DNA from: Nematostella vectensis
Lineage: Eukaryota; Cnidaria; Anthozoa; Actiniaria; Edwardsiidae
DNA: 64,000 nucleotides
Assembly: GCF_932526225.1 (NCBI RefSeq)
Contig: NC_064034.1
Span: forward strand, 8,232,001 to 8,296,000
Direction of reading: 5' to 3'
Part shown: piece after piece, positions 33,601 through 46,223 of the stretch
Layout: each line of letters begins with the position of its first letter
Position numbering within the stretch: the stretch's first letter is position 1
Notes under the pieces: model-generated
Databases searched by the model: none
What the model was told of the DNA's origin: nothing
What the model saw: the letters and a program-made list of their open reading frames with translations, nothing else
Position numbers and translations under genes: made by a program

Positions 33601-36600
33601 CACATCACGCATGAGATCCTGTCAACTGAGAGAACTTTTGTTGAATCGCTAAGGCTTGCATATGAGGTGAGTGGGTGCTATTATTGCAATAGATCTTAGG
33701 CTCAAAGTACAGCGCCAGTATTTTGAGAAATTCGCAGGTATTTGCCGGGCGAAATAATGTTGTGAGCTTACCAGCATACCATCAACATCTTCGGAAACCA
33801 CGACAGCGAAGCGTCGTGCAACACTATGTACTAACCAAAACACTGCCCATCAATACTGTGTGCTATTTCAAGAAATACTGACGCCGTTTATCATGGTTTT
33901 AGACGTACCATTCGGGAAAGGGGTTGATCTCAAAGTCCGAAGAGGCTTTCGGATGATATGAAATAATAACTTTTTCCTTTTGTACTAATCTTTACATTTG
34001 CAGAGAGTGTGTAATTGTTTTGTTAATAAAGCTGACCTAGCGCTCTTTTATCCAGGATTGTTACGGATCTGTCAAGGCCGCTGAAGTTGTACCTGAATCG
34101 ACTCTAAACGAGATTTTTAAGGACTTGGGGAATATTTACCACCTGGACGTAAAATTTCTTCAAGAACTAGAGGAGAGGATGAAAACATGGTATACACTAA
34201 AGCGGCTATACGCCAACTACTATCATCGTAGCGGGATAGAAACCTTTTTAATGGCAGCGAATGCTCTTGACACAAAAAAACAGTAAAGATAGCGTCGTTG
34301 TGGTTATAGTCTCGTGTTACTATGATTCTTATGATACCTCTTGCCAGCCGCCTTGGGGCGATTCAGAAAAATAGTATTTACATTTTTGAACGGCAGTCTT
34401 GATTGTGGGTCAGAAAGCTTTATATAATGACATACTATATCCGTATAGCATCTTCGAGCTGTTTTGCGCTTATTTGTTTAATTTAAATGAATTAACTGTA
34501 ACTGTTATCGGCATTTAACCGTTCGCACCCTTAGAACAGGTGATGAACATGACGTGGAAATTACCAGAAGTTACTCACAATTTTCACGTCTTTATTATAG
34601 ACAACGAATATAAAGCTATTTCAAATAAGGTTGCACTCGATAATCCAAGTGTCGTAACCCGCGGTGGTTCATGGGTAACGAATATACGACTGAACCCTTG
34701 TATGTGAAAGCCATGTGAATATTCACAAGGACATGAACAAGAATTCTACAGCTTTTGAAACCTGCATTTACATTTTATTTATACTTATTTGCTAATATAC
34801 TTGATATCCATGAAGCACAGCGGGTTACGATGCATACAATAGGTGTATCTGTTGCATTCAAAAGGCTTTGTTTGAGTCCGTACTTATGCATTTTCTTGGA
34901 CACACAGGGAGGACCACGAGCGGATCGGAGACATCGTCAAGAAGTATGGACATTTTCTCAAGGTACTTTCGAATGCTTAACGAGACCCTTTTCCGTGCAG
35001 TTCTTCTATAGCTGGCTTTCTTATTTGCCTCTGTACAACACGTCCGTACAACAAGAGTAAAATCCATGTTTAGTTTTGCGGTATGTCTTCCATAACACAG
35101 CCCCAACGGCGCCCCAAACACAGAATTTTATGCAGACGTGCGTGAAGCAAGGATGTACAACCAGTCTACCGTATATCTTACATCGATTTGTTCTTTTCAG
35201 ATGTACACAACTTACATCAATAATTATGACAAAGCCGCAAATGTTCTGCAAGAAACCATGAAGGAGAATCCGCAGTTTGCCGAATTGGTCCTTGAATTCC
35301 AGGTACTGAAGTCATTATAATTGTAAAAACGATCGATAAACTTACCATATAAGCACCACCTTGCCCACGTTGCTTTGCTTGGCTAGATAAGAAAGGGGGG
35401 GGGGGGGGGTGGCTGAACAATCTGTATTGTCCAAAGGGGGAGCCTCGAACTTTTAAAGTTAAATATACGAGGGGAACTGAAAACAATACCACCCTGAATC
35501 CTCCCCTCTCTTAATCCTCCCCTCTCTTTTAAATAATGAACAGTCGCTTAAACCCGCTTTTGTGCTATCATGGTAGGCCATCATGTCAACCTTTCTAAGT
35601 GAAAGCTAGAAGAATAATAACCATGATTAAATTTGGTTATTTTAGGCAAGCAAAAAGTGCAAAGGTCTCATGCTCAACTCGTTTATGCTGAAACCAGTTC
35701 AGAGAATCCCAAGCTATCGACTACTACTTATTGGTAAGAGAGAATACAGATAAAGATGTTTCCGCTTGTTATGCTTGTTGGTACTGTGCTGAGGTGCTGG
35801 ACCAATGCGGGGCCAATGAAGAATTTGCCAAAGTTTTTTTTTCGTGGAAGCGGTAATGTACCTGTAATGTAAATTGTCCATTGGAGATCCCCAGAATACT
35901 CTAAATTGAACTAGCATATATCTTTTTGTTTTAGATTACCTCAAACACCTGCCACCTGAATCGGCTGAGTACCAAGATATCAAAGGTATCACCCTAGGTC
36001 ACCCGTCTTAAATAGATACTCAGGCTGCTGGTGGAAACAATTCAGGCGAAAGCACAACTACCTACATTAGAATTCAATTGTTTAGAATTTATGTATTCGT
36101 GGATTTTATCATTCTCCCTGCTTTCTTAGAATGATTTTAAATATCTGTTACTGAAGAGATGCTGCAATTCTACAAGTATGCCCGATTATGATTGCGCATC
36201 ATTATTAAATCTGATAACGGTTACCTGTAGGAGATATCCCCTTTCCTTGGCAGCCATTACATTCTTTGGCATCCCTTACTTTCCTTGTGCAGTCTATGTA
36301 AACTATTGCATTTTTGTTGCAGTCGCGCTTGATATCGTCTCTGAAGTTGCGACGCATATCAACGAGTCCATGAAACGAGTGGTATGTTGGAAAACTGCGG
36401 AAATCACATTTATCACGTAAAGCACCCACTTTATTTTAACGGTACACAGTCACTCATAATTACCCCCTTTTTTCTTTGACACAGGACAATTTCGAGCAGG
36501 TCTTGAGAATTCAGGGAAGTCTGGTTGGTCACGAGGAGATCGTCAGGCCTGGTCGGGTAGGTAGAGCTAGTTTGCTACAGTACATACAGTAGGGTTAACC

Positions 36601-39600
36601 AGGGAATGGAGCGACACGGCCTGATGTTGTGGTCCCTTGCCGCTTTATCTGTGAGCCGCCATTTTGTTATCCTAGCAAAATACCAAATGTGAGAACAAAT
36701 ACATTTTCTATCTACTAGTTTGGGGAAGCTATTGCGATATTTCCCTTTGAATTTATTGAATGAAGTATACAACTTTGTATTTGAATGTCTATTTTAAGAT
36801 ATCATCAGTAATTTGTTTTTTTAAATTAAAACGACAAAGGTGTGGTTGACTAGGGTTCTTTACACGTACTGATTGTAAATATTTTTACAGGAATTTATCA
36901 AACAGGGAAATCTCTTGAAGCTCTGCCGCAAAGACATGCAAGAGCGCACATTTTTCCTGGTAAGTGACAATTCAGCTCCACTATACCATATTATTTTGTT
37001 ATGTCGGGTTTCCAAAACATGATATTTCATTATCAGCAACTTTGGGAATCTAGACCACGTAAATTTGTAAAGCCATATCACGCAGAACATTACCCAGTAC
37101 AAATTTTATACTATACCTTATCTTTAAGGAGTGTGCTTATAAAATGCTTTTCATTTCAGTTGACAGACGTTCTGCTGTACACAGCTCCTGTTGGCGGTAA
37201 TCAGTACAAACTGCGGGAAACCCTGCCCTTATTAGGCATGAAGGTAATAAAGACGCCTGCCTTTACTGAGCATGTATTTAATAAAAAGGTCTGCATTTAC
37301 TGAGCATGTAGGTAATTAAAAGGTCTGCATTTACTGAGCATGTAGGTAGTTAAAATGTCTGCCTTTACTGAGCATGTAGGTAATTAAAAGGTCTGCCTTT
37401 ACTGAGCATGTAGGTAATTAAAAGGTCTGCATTTACTGAGCATGTAGGTAATTAAAATGTCTGCATTTACTGAGCATGTAGGTAATTAAAAGGTCTGCAT
37501 TTACTGAGCATGTAGGTAATTAAAAGGTCTGCCTTTACTGAGCATGTAGGTAATTAAAATGTCTGCATTTACTGGGCATGTAGGTAATTAAAAGGTCTGC
37601 ATTTACTGGGCATGTAGGTAATTAAAATGTCTGCATTTACTGAGCATGTAGGTAATTAAAAGGTCTGCCTTTACTGAGCATGTAGGTAATTAAAAGGTCT
37701 GCCTTTACTGAGCATGTAGGTAATTAAAATGTCTGCCTTTACTGAGCATGTAGGTAATTAAAATGTCTGCATTTACTGGGCATGTAGGTAATTAAAAGGT
37801 CTGCATTTACTGGGCATGTAGGTAATTAAAAGGTCTGCATTTACTGGGCATGTAGGAATGATGAGGTCTGTCTTTATTGGTCATGGAGGTAATGAGATCT
37901 GCTTTTATTGGCCATGGAGATAATAAGGATGATTGCCTTAAATGATTATGTGGGTAATACGTTTTGCCTTCACTGGCCATGTCTGCCTAGATTATAAAAA
38001 AACGCATATTATAAAAGAACACAAACCGTTAACATTCTCAAGCAAATATTCCAATGACTCATTTTAAATTTTTGTTCTTGAAAACAAATTGACGATTTTT
38101 GGCTGCCTGGTACTAACTTTTTCTTGTTTCTATTTTTTTCCTCCAGGTGATTCTGCCTGAAAGTCAAGAATTTGTGAACGAGTTCAGTATCATCAGCACT
38201 ACACGCTCTTTTACTCTGTCTGCCAGGTAAAGATCTGCATTGTAATTTAGGATCTGGATTTGCAGGCAAATCTTAAAAAAGTAAAAACTATTCCATGCCA
38301 TCTGTTGTCACTGATTATTTCTATGTTTCAGCACATCCGCTGAACGAGATGAGTGGTTGGAGGTAAGCTTATGCTACTTAAAAGTCCTTGAAGCAGTGAT
38401 GTATGTTGGTAGCTTTGTGCTGGTGCCAAATTATATTGCCTATTAGCGCCTTTAATGTACTCTCATACAATTGCGTATGTCTGATTGGATCGCTTTCAGG
38501 AACTTGAACGTGCAATCAATGCAATGACGAAGAAGAAAATTTCGTTCTTCAAGTCAAAAGAGGGTATAACAGTAACACAGGTACAGTCAGTTCCAAAATA
38601 AATCAGCACAGATTGAAGTTTTTTATTTTACGCTTCTGTAAAAAGACGAAGATGAGGGGCTTATGCTCAAAACATGCCAATTCAAACCTTTGTGTTTATT
38701 TATTTCCCTAATTCCTATACCCCTATGCAGACCACCTAGTTGTCTACAGCTCGTCTGAAGTCCTTCTAGTTTTACATTATGTTAATACTATTTCAAGTCA
38801 AAATCATGCTACAGATTGATCAATGGCTTCCTAGCACGCATATAGAATACCACAAATATTGTTGTTACAAAACTGCAAGTCTTCTTTTGTACAATGTTTG
38901 TAAGGATGTCCTATAACAACCTCACCATGCGTCCCTCTAAGAGAAGTTCGGTGTCAATAAGCTTTGCATTATTACTCTTTCATTCTTCAGCAAGATTCAG
39001 AAGATACCAAATTAGGTGAAAAGGCACCAGTATGGATCCCAGATGCCCGTGTAACAATGTGCATGCTATGCACCGATGATTTCACTGTTACAAATAGGCG
39101 TCATCATTGCAGGGGCTGTGGAAAGGTTTGAATGATGTAACAACTATCCTATCTATGATAAGGGACCGCTATTGACAAGGAGGAAAGGGCTTTCTTCCGG
39201 TTAAATGAGAAAATGATTGGGCAAGATTTTTCACCAACGTTAAGCTTTCTTTTGTGGTTAACTGAGCAAACCTTCAAAAGCAATGTTTAACCATGCTGTC
39301 ACTGTCTTCACACCAACTTTTATTTTTTAAGGTTGTATGTGGATCCTGTTCAGATAACCTTGCACCCCTCACATATCTAGACTACGCACAAGCTAGGGTG
39401 TGTGACATGTGTTATGAGGTTCTTCTAAGAGGTAAGGAACAACTGTCAAGATTATCCCTATGTCGGTCTATTGACAATCCTCTGGTACTCCAAAGCATAG
39501 AGGGCGTGGTGTGAGCAACTTAAACAAGCATGTGAAATAATATGTTGAAGAAAATTGGGGAAGGGGGGGGGGGGGTAGGGGAATCCACGATCGTTTATCA

Positions 39601-42342
39601 CCGTTGAATTCGTAAAGACTTATTAGCGTTGTATTTCTAAAACATTGCTGTTCCAGTTTTTATGTCCTCCCAACATGACAAGACGAAATTAAATCGTGAT
39701 GTAAATTTCCTTTTGTTTCGGTTTTTATATTGCACAGATTTGGCCATGGTTATAGAATAGCAATGTAGAGAATGGGTATTTTCTTCTTATTATTTTTTTT
39801 ATTATGCTTGGAAATGACGGGCGTTTCGAATGATTGTTTAGCTATGTGGCCATGTTATAGTCACTTTTAGCAAATACAGTTCATAGACAAATATCGAGTT
39901 GTTCCAATCCTATCTGAACGTTTCAGAACAAAACAAGGAGGCACGATCTGAAATAAAAGAAGTTGAACCACGCCCTCAGCTACCTGGGGATTCAGAGTCT
40001 TTGGACAGGATCCACCGAAAACCAGCAAGATTTGAGATACTGCACAGGTTTAAGCCAGGGAGCAAAAAGAATCAAAATCGTAAATCAAAGATGTACAGAC
40101 CGTCTGTATGTACTGAGGTGAGAATATATATTCATCCCAGTGATCTTTATTACTATAAATAATTGATTTTTGCACAAGATTACCGTGCTGGCCAAATACT
40201 CGATTTGGTAAATTTTGCAAACAAGTAATGTTTTTCAAATTTAAATCGACATTAAACATTTGATGTGGCAAAAATCAGGAGATTTTCGCCCAAAAGCTGA
40301 AGATTTTAAAAGTAAAACTAGATTTTAGTGAAAACCAGATGTGTTTGTTATATTATTTATTAATGAGCTCTGTCTGGGTTCAGGTTGTTGGCAATGAGAG
40401 TGGTAGCCAGGTTAGTGGTTACCTGAGATGCAAACGACCAGGAAAACATGGTTGGAAGCGCCTTTGGTTTGTGCTGAAAGACAATGTATTGTACACCTAT
40501 AAAGCAAGCGAGGTTAGTTGTACTGCATTAGCTTTATACAGTGCAACCTCGATATAACCATCAACATGCCTAGTCCTGGGGAAAATCTTGATATAGTAAT
40601 ATTTGGTATATATAGTTTACTTCATAGAAAGTGCGACGTACGGGATTTTATTCACGAGTGGCTTGTGGCTAACGAACGAGCAAGTGAACGCACTTGTGAA
40701 AGCACTTTCTACGCTTTGAGCTTTTTATTACTCGTATAACGAGAATTTTCATTGTAAATACATAATTGAAAGTTTTTATGCGCAGCATTAAAATAGAGCC
40801 TCTATATGATGAAGGCTTGGTTGCTTATGGGCCTTTAACCATTAGAAGGGAAGCAATGAAAATTGACAGTACTACGGCCACAACATATGTTATGGTCCTG
40901 GGAGGATTTACTCTTCGCATATTATGAAAAAGAGATTTTTTTATCATTTGAAAAAAACAGATAAGACAGTGCCTCACCTGGGACATGAAAAATTAAATAA
41001 GTACCACTGCAGTTATTTGAGCAATTGCAGTAGTTTTTAATATGATCAATCACACTGCAATTATATAAAAAAAATATAGTGCCATCGTTTTATGATGGAT
41101 TCGAATTTAAATGTTGTTTTTTTTCTTTAATAATGTTATAGCGAGTATTTTATAATTATTTTACCCCTTGCCATATCGTTATATCAAGATTCCACTGTAC
41201 AGAGTTTTCACTCTAAGGTCTCGGTAAAGGTAAACGACGTGTCCGCGGAAGAAAAAGAAAATTTGACTACATGTACAAACTATATATCAAATAAAAATTG
41301 AATGTCTCCCGCAAGTTTTATTTTTGCAATAGCTAATTCCGTGTTTAAGTTTTGAGGCGGTTTTGAGGAAGTAGATGATCTACCAAAGTGTATGAGGATT
41401 TTTTGTTATTTGACAACAAAATATCTATAAAAGCGATCATCAGTCGAAAATTCCTCACACGCTTTATGATATGCATAATTATCTATCAGATCCCGAAAAA
41501 TTTGAAGGCGATATCTTAAAACCCGTTGTGAGGTTACGCCCGACAAGCTCGAGTACTCGCCTCAAAATAATACGCCAGAAAAGTCCAAGATTTGGCGTGA
41601 ATTCACGGTCAACAGGTCACGGGAAACAGCAAAGGCCAATTTTAGCCGTCTTAGAATGCGATTCACGGAGAATTTTTTTTGCAAAAATAAAGTTTAAGAA
41701 CTATTGATACAGGTTTTACAAAAACCACAAAAACAAACAGTGGTGTCAAATTTACCTTTACCAAGGACCTTAATATGGTAATACTGTATGAGATTTTGTG
41801 TGTAAATTACTGCATTATTTCTTTGGAATATTATGGGGCTGTATGCTACTGTATATAACTAAGCTTATTATTTTTCTAGGATGTGGTCGCACAGGAGACA
41901 ATTCCAGTACTAGGATATGAAGTTGAGGAAATGAGAAAGGTGATATAGTCAATTATGTTTTATGCTGGACGGTGCAGGGGGTGGTTTGGGGGTTTGCCGG
42001 CATAGATATCACATACAGAAAATGTATTATGTTTCATGATTGTAAACTCTCAAACTCATCTACACACAACCTTTTTTTTATGTTGTAGAGTGGTGATGAT
42101 ATAGAGTTTCAGCTAAGACATGCTGGATTGCAACCTATCCATTTTAAAGCAGAAAATGAGGCCTCTGCTCTAAGGTGAGGTGTAGGCTCAATCTTTAAAC
42201 TTTAAATAATGACATGGACTCAACGCTCATGCCTCTCAAAAGCCCTGTGCAAACAATAACACACACTTGTGATAATGTCTTCAACTGGTTCACTTCTCTT
42301 TTTAGGTGGACAGAAGGCCTTAAGAAAGCATCAACAATCTAA
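24668..42342 (+). CDS. FYVE, RhoGEF and PH domain protein, FGD5/FGD6 type
   Basis: A guanine nucleotide exchange factor, by family for Cdc42, at PI3P or phosphoinositide membranes. I chain 25 exons: 24668-24701, 25035-25118, 26636-26666, 27645-31927, 33421-33500, 33571-33666, 34056-34189, 34908-34962, 35201-35302, 35646-35733, 35935-35985, 36323-36381, 36485-36556, 36891-36959, 37160-37243, 38147-38226, 38332-38362, 38500-38580, 38991-39125, 39332-39431, 39927-40117, 40384-40512, 41880-41939, 42089-42174 and 42306-42342. Every junction is GT-AG and in phase, giving 2083 aa. DH is about 1505-1700, PH1 about 1703-1830, and FYVE about 1850-1915 with WxxD (1853-1856), RRHHCRGCG (1874-1882) and RVC. 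PH2 is 1981-2083. Exon 4 alone encodes about 1430 residues, disordered and acidic, with PPPRP-type SH3 ligands, ten YxxP and four YxN motifs. The short 5' exons are the least certain. Confidence 0.88.
37286..37860 (+). repeat. 34-bp minisatellite in FGD intron 15
   Basis: Seventeen uninterrupted copies with exact 34-bp spacing from 37286, unit of the type AAGGTCTGCMTTTACTGRGC plus ATGTAGGTAATTAA. Diverged copies continue to about 37985. A degenerate first copy starts in the splice donor itself: exon 15 ends at 37243 and GTAATAAAGACGCCTGCCTT follows. Confidence 0.95.
40539..41197. mobile_element. 659-bp TIR element with TA target duplication (FGD intron 22)
   Basis: The left end CAGTGCAACCTCGATATAAC and right-end complement CAGTGGAATCTTGATATAAC match at 17 of 20 positions. 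TA lies outside each end (40537-40538 and 41198-41199). The first bases resemble the CAGTCGAACCTC ends of the 7527-9575 element. This fits a pogo/Tigger-like non-autonomous element. No transposase is visible. Confidence 0.7.
41215..41771. mobile_element. 557-bp TIR element adjacent to the previous one
   Basis: The ends AAGGTCTCGGTAAAGGTAAA and complement of TTTACCTTTACCAAGGACC form imperfect inverted repeats of about 20 bp. It lies 17 bp from the element ending at 41197, inside the same FGD intron. The target duplication is unclear. A 78-codon open frame inside (41471-41707) has no recognisable similarity. Confidence 0.55.
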
Positions 42343-42370
42343 TCAATAGTAAAGTTACAGATTATTTGTA

Positions 42371-42376
42371 AATAAA
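42371..42376 (+). terminator. Poly(A) signal of the FGD gene
   Basis: AATAAA 29 bp after the FGD stop codon. It is close but well formed. A longer 3' UTR is possible. Confidence 0.45.
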
Positions 42377-43727
42377 GTACTAAAGAAAGTGAAACAATTC
42401 CAGTAACATAAAAATCCGTCACCATAAGAGTAAATGGTTACAGTAATTCAAAGTGATGATAGGAATATAAACTTCATACTCTACAGATGCTCTTAACAAT
42501 ATTGAGGGTCAGGTGTTTTTTCAGTGAATTGATCAATTTAAAAATGCATCTGTATTGAAACAAGAGCTGTTTAACTCTACAAGCTCAAAGAACAAAAGAT
42601 TGCCAATAGGCTGAAAGTATTCAGGCAATGGTAAATAACTTATAACTGTGAAGTCTGCAAAAAGGCAAGCTTAGTGGTAGTGCTGATGCAGTATGTAGGA
42701 CAAGGCAGAATAAGAAAGTTTAGCCAAGAACCCAACAAACATGCAAATACATTCTTGTGCACTGCAATCAAATGATTTTTATATGAATATAGAGATTTAT
42801 AAACATTGGTTATTTTATTGTATATTAAAGTACAAAGAATAATTTGCTTTACATTTGACACATTTTTTTTATATAACGCTGTAAAAGTCGATTTTTAAAG
42901 GTGAAAGTGATTTTACTTTGGTCAAAATTTATTATACTGAGTGTTATTGTAAATAGAGAAAAAAAATACAAAGATCAACTGTTTAGCTGGAAGTAGAGTC
43001 ATGTTAGTCTACTCATTAAGACCAATAAAATTTACCCTCCTTGCAATAACAAGGTTTCTTCTATTTGGTTTAATAATCTGAGGGAAAAGCTGGTAGAACT
43101 TATAATGTCCATATAATCACAAAATAAATTCAGATACAGTGCAAAGCAAATTAAAATAACTTGTATGTGACTATTGTCTGCCTGGGAATTGTTAGAAGGC
43201 TTATTTTACCGTCATGCTACTGTAACTACGTAGCTTTACCTGGCATGATAAACTTATTCCTCGTAAATAATTCGCAATGTCTTCCTGTTACTGCATCTGT
43301 TTTTCCTATTACGTTACTCGTCTGTGACTGCTAGCGTGGCAGTGTTCTGATTAAAATTGCGAATTTGAGCCGAGGGGTAAGAGGAGTTTTATATTTTAAA
43401 GCAGAACCCTGTGTTTAACAAAGACGAGAGATTCTAACCTAATCACAGCTCACAGAGGACTTAAACTCCATGAATAAAGTGATGAAAAGAACCTAACAAA
43501 TAAGGTGAAGCAGCCATGTAGCCAGAATGTCCAAGCTGGGCTGAGCTGGGGGGTGCAGCAGTCTTTTAAAAAGTGGGTCTTAGGCAGCCATGCACACAAC
43601 CCTAGCTACTGTACGCGCCTGTGAAAAGGATTTAAATACCTACAGTTCGATACAGTACAGTACAAGAAACTTAATGGCGTCGCGCGCGTTTTTTGCGTGT
43701 ATTTTGAGTGTAAAACGCTGAGTGTAC

Positions 43728-43759
43728 TTCCATTTGTTTAGGCCTCTGCTAGCAGGGAA
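43728..43759. mobile_element. 32-bp internally deleted foldback remnant
   Basis: It starts TTCC and ends GGCCTCTGCTAGCAGGGAA, identical to the right end of the 46224-46379 element. TGAGTGTAC is exactly duplicated on both sides (43719-43727 and 43760-43768), so it is a true insertion that has lost almost all of its interior and most of its left arm. Confidence 0.8.
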
Positions 43760-44215
43760 TGAGTGTACTACACGGTACTATCATGCGTGTAGTTCTCAGT
43801 TGTTATGCAGGAATGTTGGCTATTGTTCGTTCGAATTTTTAATGCAGGGAAAATTATCGATAATGCTGAAGATACTTACATACGAAGGCCACAAGAAACG
43901 AGGTTTCCGTTGAAGCGTACGGCATGTATGCAATTAAAATAACGTGGTACGTTTTCCGTTCTCTCGGCTTGCATGCAACAAAACTAACAGTCTGTTACCG
44001 TTGCTTGTTTTTCTTGTGGGAAAAAAAATCATGATGCACCGTTTACATGGTAAAAGTAGAATTCTTTCTTTTTGCACCTGTGGCACCTAGTTATTGAAAT
44101 GACTTTCAAAGGTTAATATGGTAGTTTCTTTTTATATGGAATTATTTCACTTTGAATGAAAAGAAATCCATTTCAGTGTTATGAGTTATTATTGTTAATT
44201 TATTTCTTTAGAAAC

Positions 44216-46138
44216 TTACTCTTTACAGGCAAAAATTGCATCTAAAAATGTGCCCCCTGTTTTCTTGTACTGTATTTTAGTAAAACCCTGTTGCTGAAGT
44301 ATCTGCTGGTACTCCAGTCCAGAGCGTTCACGGGCTCCCTTATTGCCAGCGACCAGCATTGCTAGATTACTAATATTACCTAACAACGGACCAGACTTAT
44401 CATCTTCAAGAAGTTTCTCACCGATTAGTAATCCACCACCTGAAAGTGAAAATCAAATCAAATCTGATCACCATTAACTTGCAATACATCAGGCTTGTAG
44501 GATAGATTCAGTGTGGGGGTCCTTTTTTAAGGCTGCCTTCACCCTTTACAATTACAAATAATTATACACTGTAGTCAATAGTAGCCACGTTTCCACTTGT
44601 ATTGTGTGGTGCTGTGAAAGGTATTCTCTAGTTGCATTTTTTGATTTTTGTTTTTATAACATTCACCAAAAATATAAATCTGGAAAAATAAGTAAACTCA
44701 CCTGGTGGTAATTGTTGATAGACTCGTGCCAACAAAATGTCAATCTTAGTTGCATCAAAGCTCTGAAGGATTCTTGTTAGTATGAAAAGGTCATTTTCTG
44801 GAAGATTATCCTTGAAGAAATCCCCACCAATCCAATCAATAGAATTTTTTGAGCCATTTGATTTGTAATTCTTGAATTCTGTGGAGCATTTAATAACTTT
44901 TGGCAAATCAAATACAGTAACCTTGCTTTCCGGGTAGTGTTTATTGACAGCTTGAGCAATATCCCCTGTAGCGCCTGCAAGAGGTGACAAAGAGGTGTTA
45001 GTAGTAATTAAAGGTGGCAGCAGCTCTGAAGTAGAAAAATGCACTACATTTAGGTCTTGTTGTTGTACTATATTAGCTTCTTATGTTGTTCTTAAGGGGA
45101 CTTGTAGCGCAGAAAGGGGTTTAGTCCCTCGAGGCTAATACGAGGCTAATATAGTAATGTAAGTAGCTTTATTGAGAAAACAGTCAAAACACAAATTATA
45201 TTTTATTTTCCCGAAGGATCACGAGGGACTGATTCTAATCATGGTTTGCCTGTGTATGTACATTAAACTGCGGATTTCGGCCAAGGTTTTATGAATATAA
45301 CGTTACTGAGGTCAATCTTGGAAGTGGTCGCAATTGTTTTGTCGTGGAAAATGTTGCAATAATTTCAGTCATCACTGTACAACTGAAGGAAGTTTATTGT
45401 TAAGACCATGCCTTAGGACCCCTTCCCCCTAGGACTGTCATTCTGTATGGTGGCTAAACCCTAGCAAATGTTCGCTCTTCCCACCTCTTTCTAGAGATCC
45501 TGGCCCTTCAGAAAAGCCACTTCTATATAAGTACCTCCAAGATCACAGATCCTTTTGTACTTGGTCAAGTCAAATGCTGTCACAAACCCCTCTGCATCCA
45601 GTTTGGAAGATCCTCTCAGTCCTTCTAGGAACACTAGCAAACCTCTTTTAGTGGCGTAAACAAACGAGAACAAGTCAATCGATGTACCTAACAAGTAATT
45701 TAACAAGCTCATAGTATAAAGAAAGACGCGCGCTATAAAGCCTGTTTTGCCCCATTGGTTTTCGCCCTCCCGTATGGCGCTGGTGAGGTTTTCAAATAGA
45801 GTGTATGATTTTCTCAACATAGGCATAAGGGCATGAATAGAACTATTACTGTTTTTCAGTAAAAAGGCTTTAGTTTCCGGGCAGTTGCTGTATTTTGGAT
45901 TAGTAGTTGAGGTTGTTTTCTTGAGGAAACCCATAGACACAAGTGCGTCAAGTAGTCTTTCAGTGGCATCTTGATTTGTAGAAATACTCTCAGATATTGC
46001 TTTAGAAGACAGTGGAAGATTGGATTCTTCTAAGACATCAAAAACTCCAAGTTCTAAGGCTGTGAATATGATCTGGGAAGAACAGAAACCGAATAGCTTT
46101 TCAGCTAAGGAGTCAGGCAAAGGTGAAGCAGCCGCCAT
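44216..46138 (-). CDS. ASMT/ASMTL-like O-methyltransferase
   Basis: A SAM-dependent methyltransferase of the plant COMT / animal ASMT family (Methyltransf_2). I chain three exons on the minus strand: 45535-46138, 44702-44974 and 44216-44439. They are GT-AG and in phase, giving 366 aa. The N-terminal winged-helix dimerisation part covers about 10-100 (TALELGVFDVLEE, ATERLLDALVSMGFL). The SAM motif I DLGGATG is at 199-205. IDWIGGDFF is near 247-255. The end DAIFACKE matches the usual DAI(L/F)A terminus. At 268-277 the text is TRILQSFDAT, where active family members have a LHDW with catalytic His, so His and Asp are Gln272 and Ser273. Substrate unknown. The ATG at 46138 lies in a good ATGGCGGC context. 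No earlier in-frame ATG was found. Confidence 0.87.
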
Positions 46139-46223
46139 ATTGGTTACCACAGGTATCCTAACTGACTCATTGACACACTTGTACCACAGGTAACCCAAAT
46201 GATATTCCTTTTAGGGGAGGCAC

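Larger units (their letters stand above)
42343..44215. other. Convergent intergenic region
   Basis: FGD (+) and the methyltransferase (-) end toward each other here. The sequence is AT-rich with no supported gene. It contains a 32-bp transposon remnant with a 9-bp duplication at 43728-43759. Confidence 0.6.

Noticed and set aside
37286-37860. Regular direct repeats that superficially look like a CRISPR array
   Set aside because: The repeats abut without spacers and lie in an intron of a eukaryotic gene. It is a minisatellite.
41471-41707. 78-codon plus-strand ORF in FGD intron 22
   Set aside because: It lies inside a TIR element, has no recognisable domain, and the flanking FGD exons splice over it.
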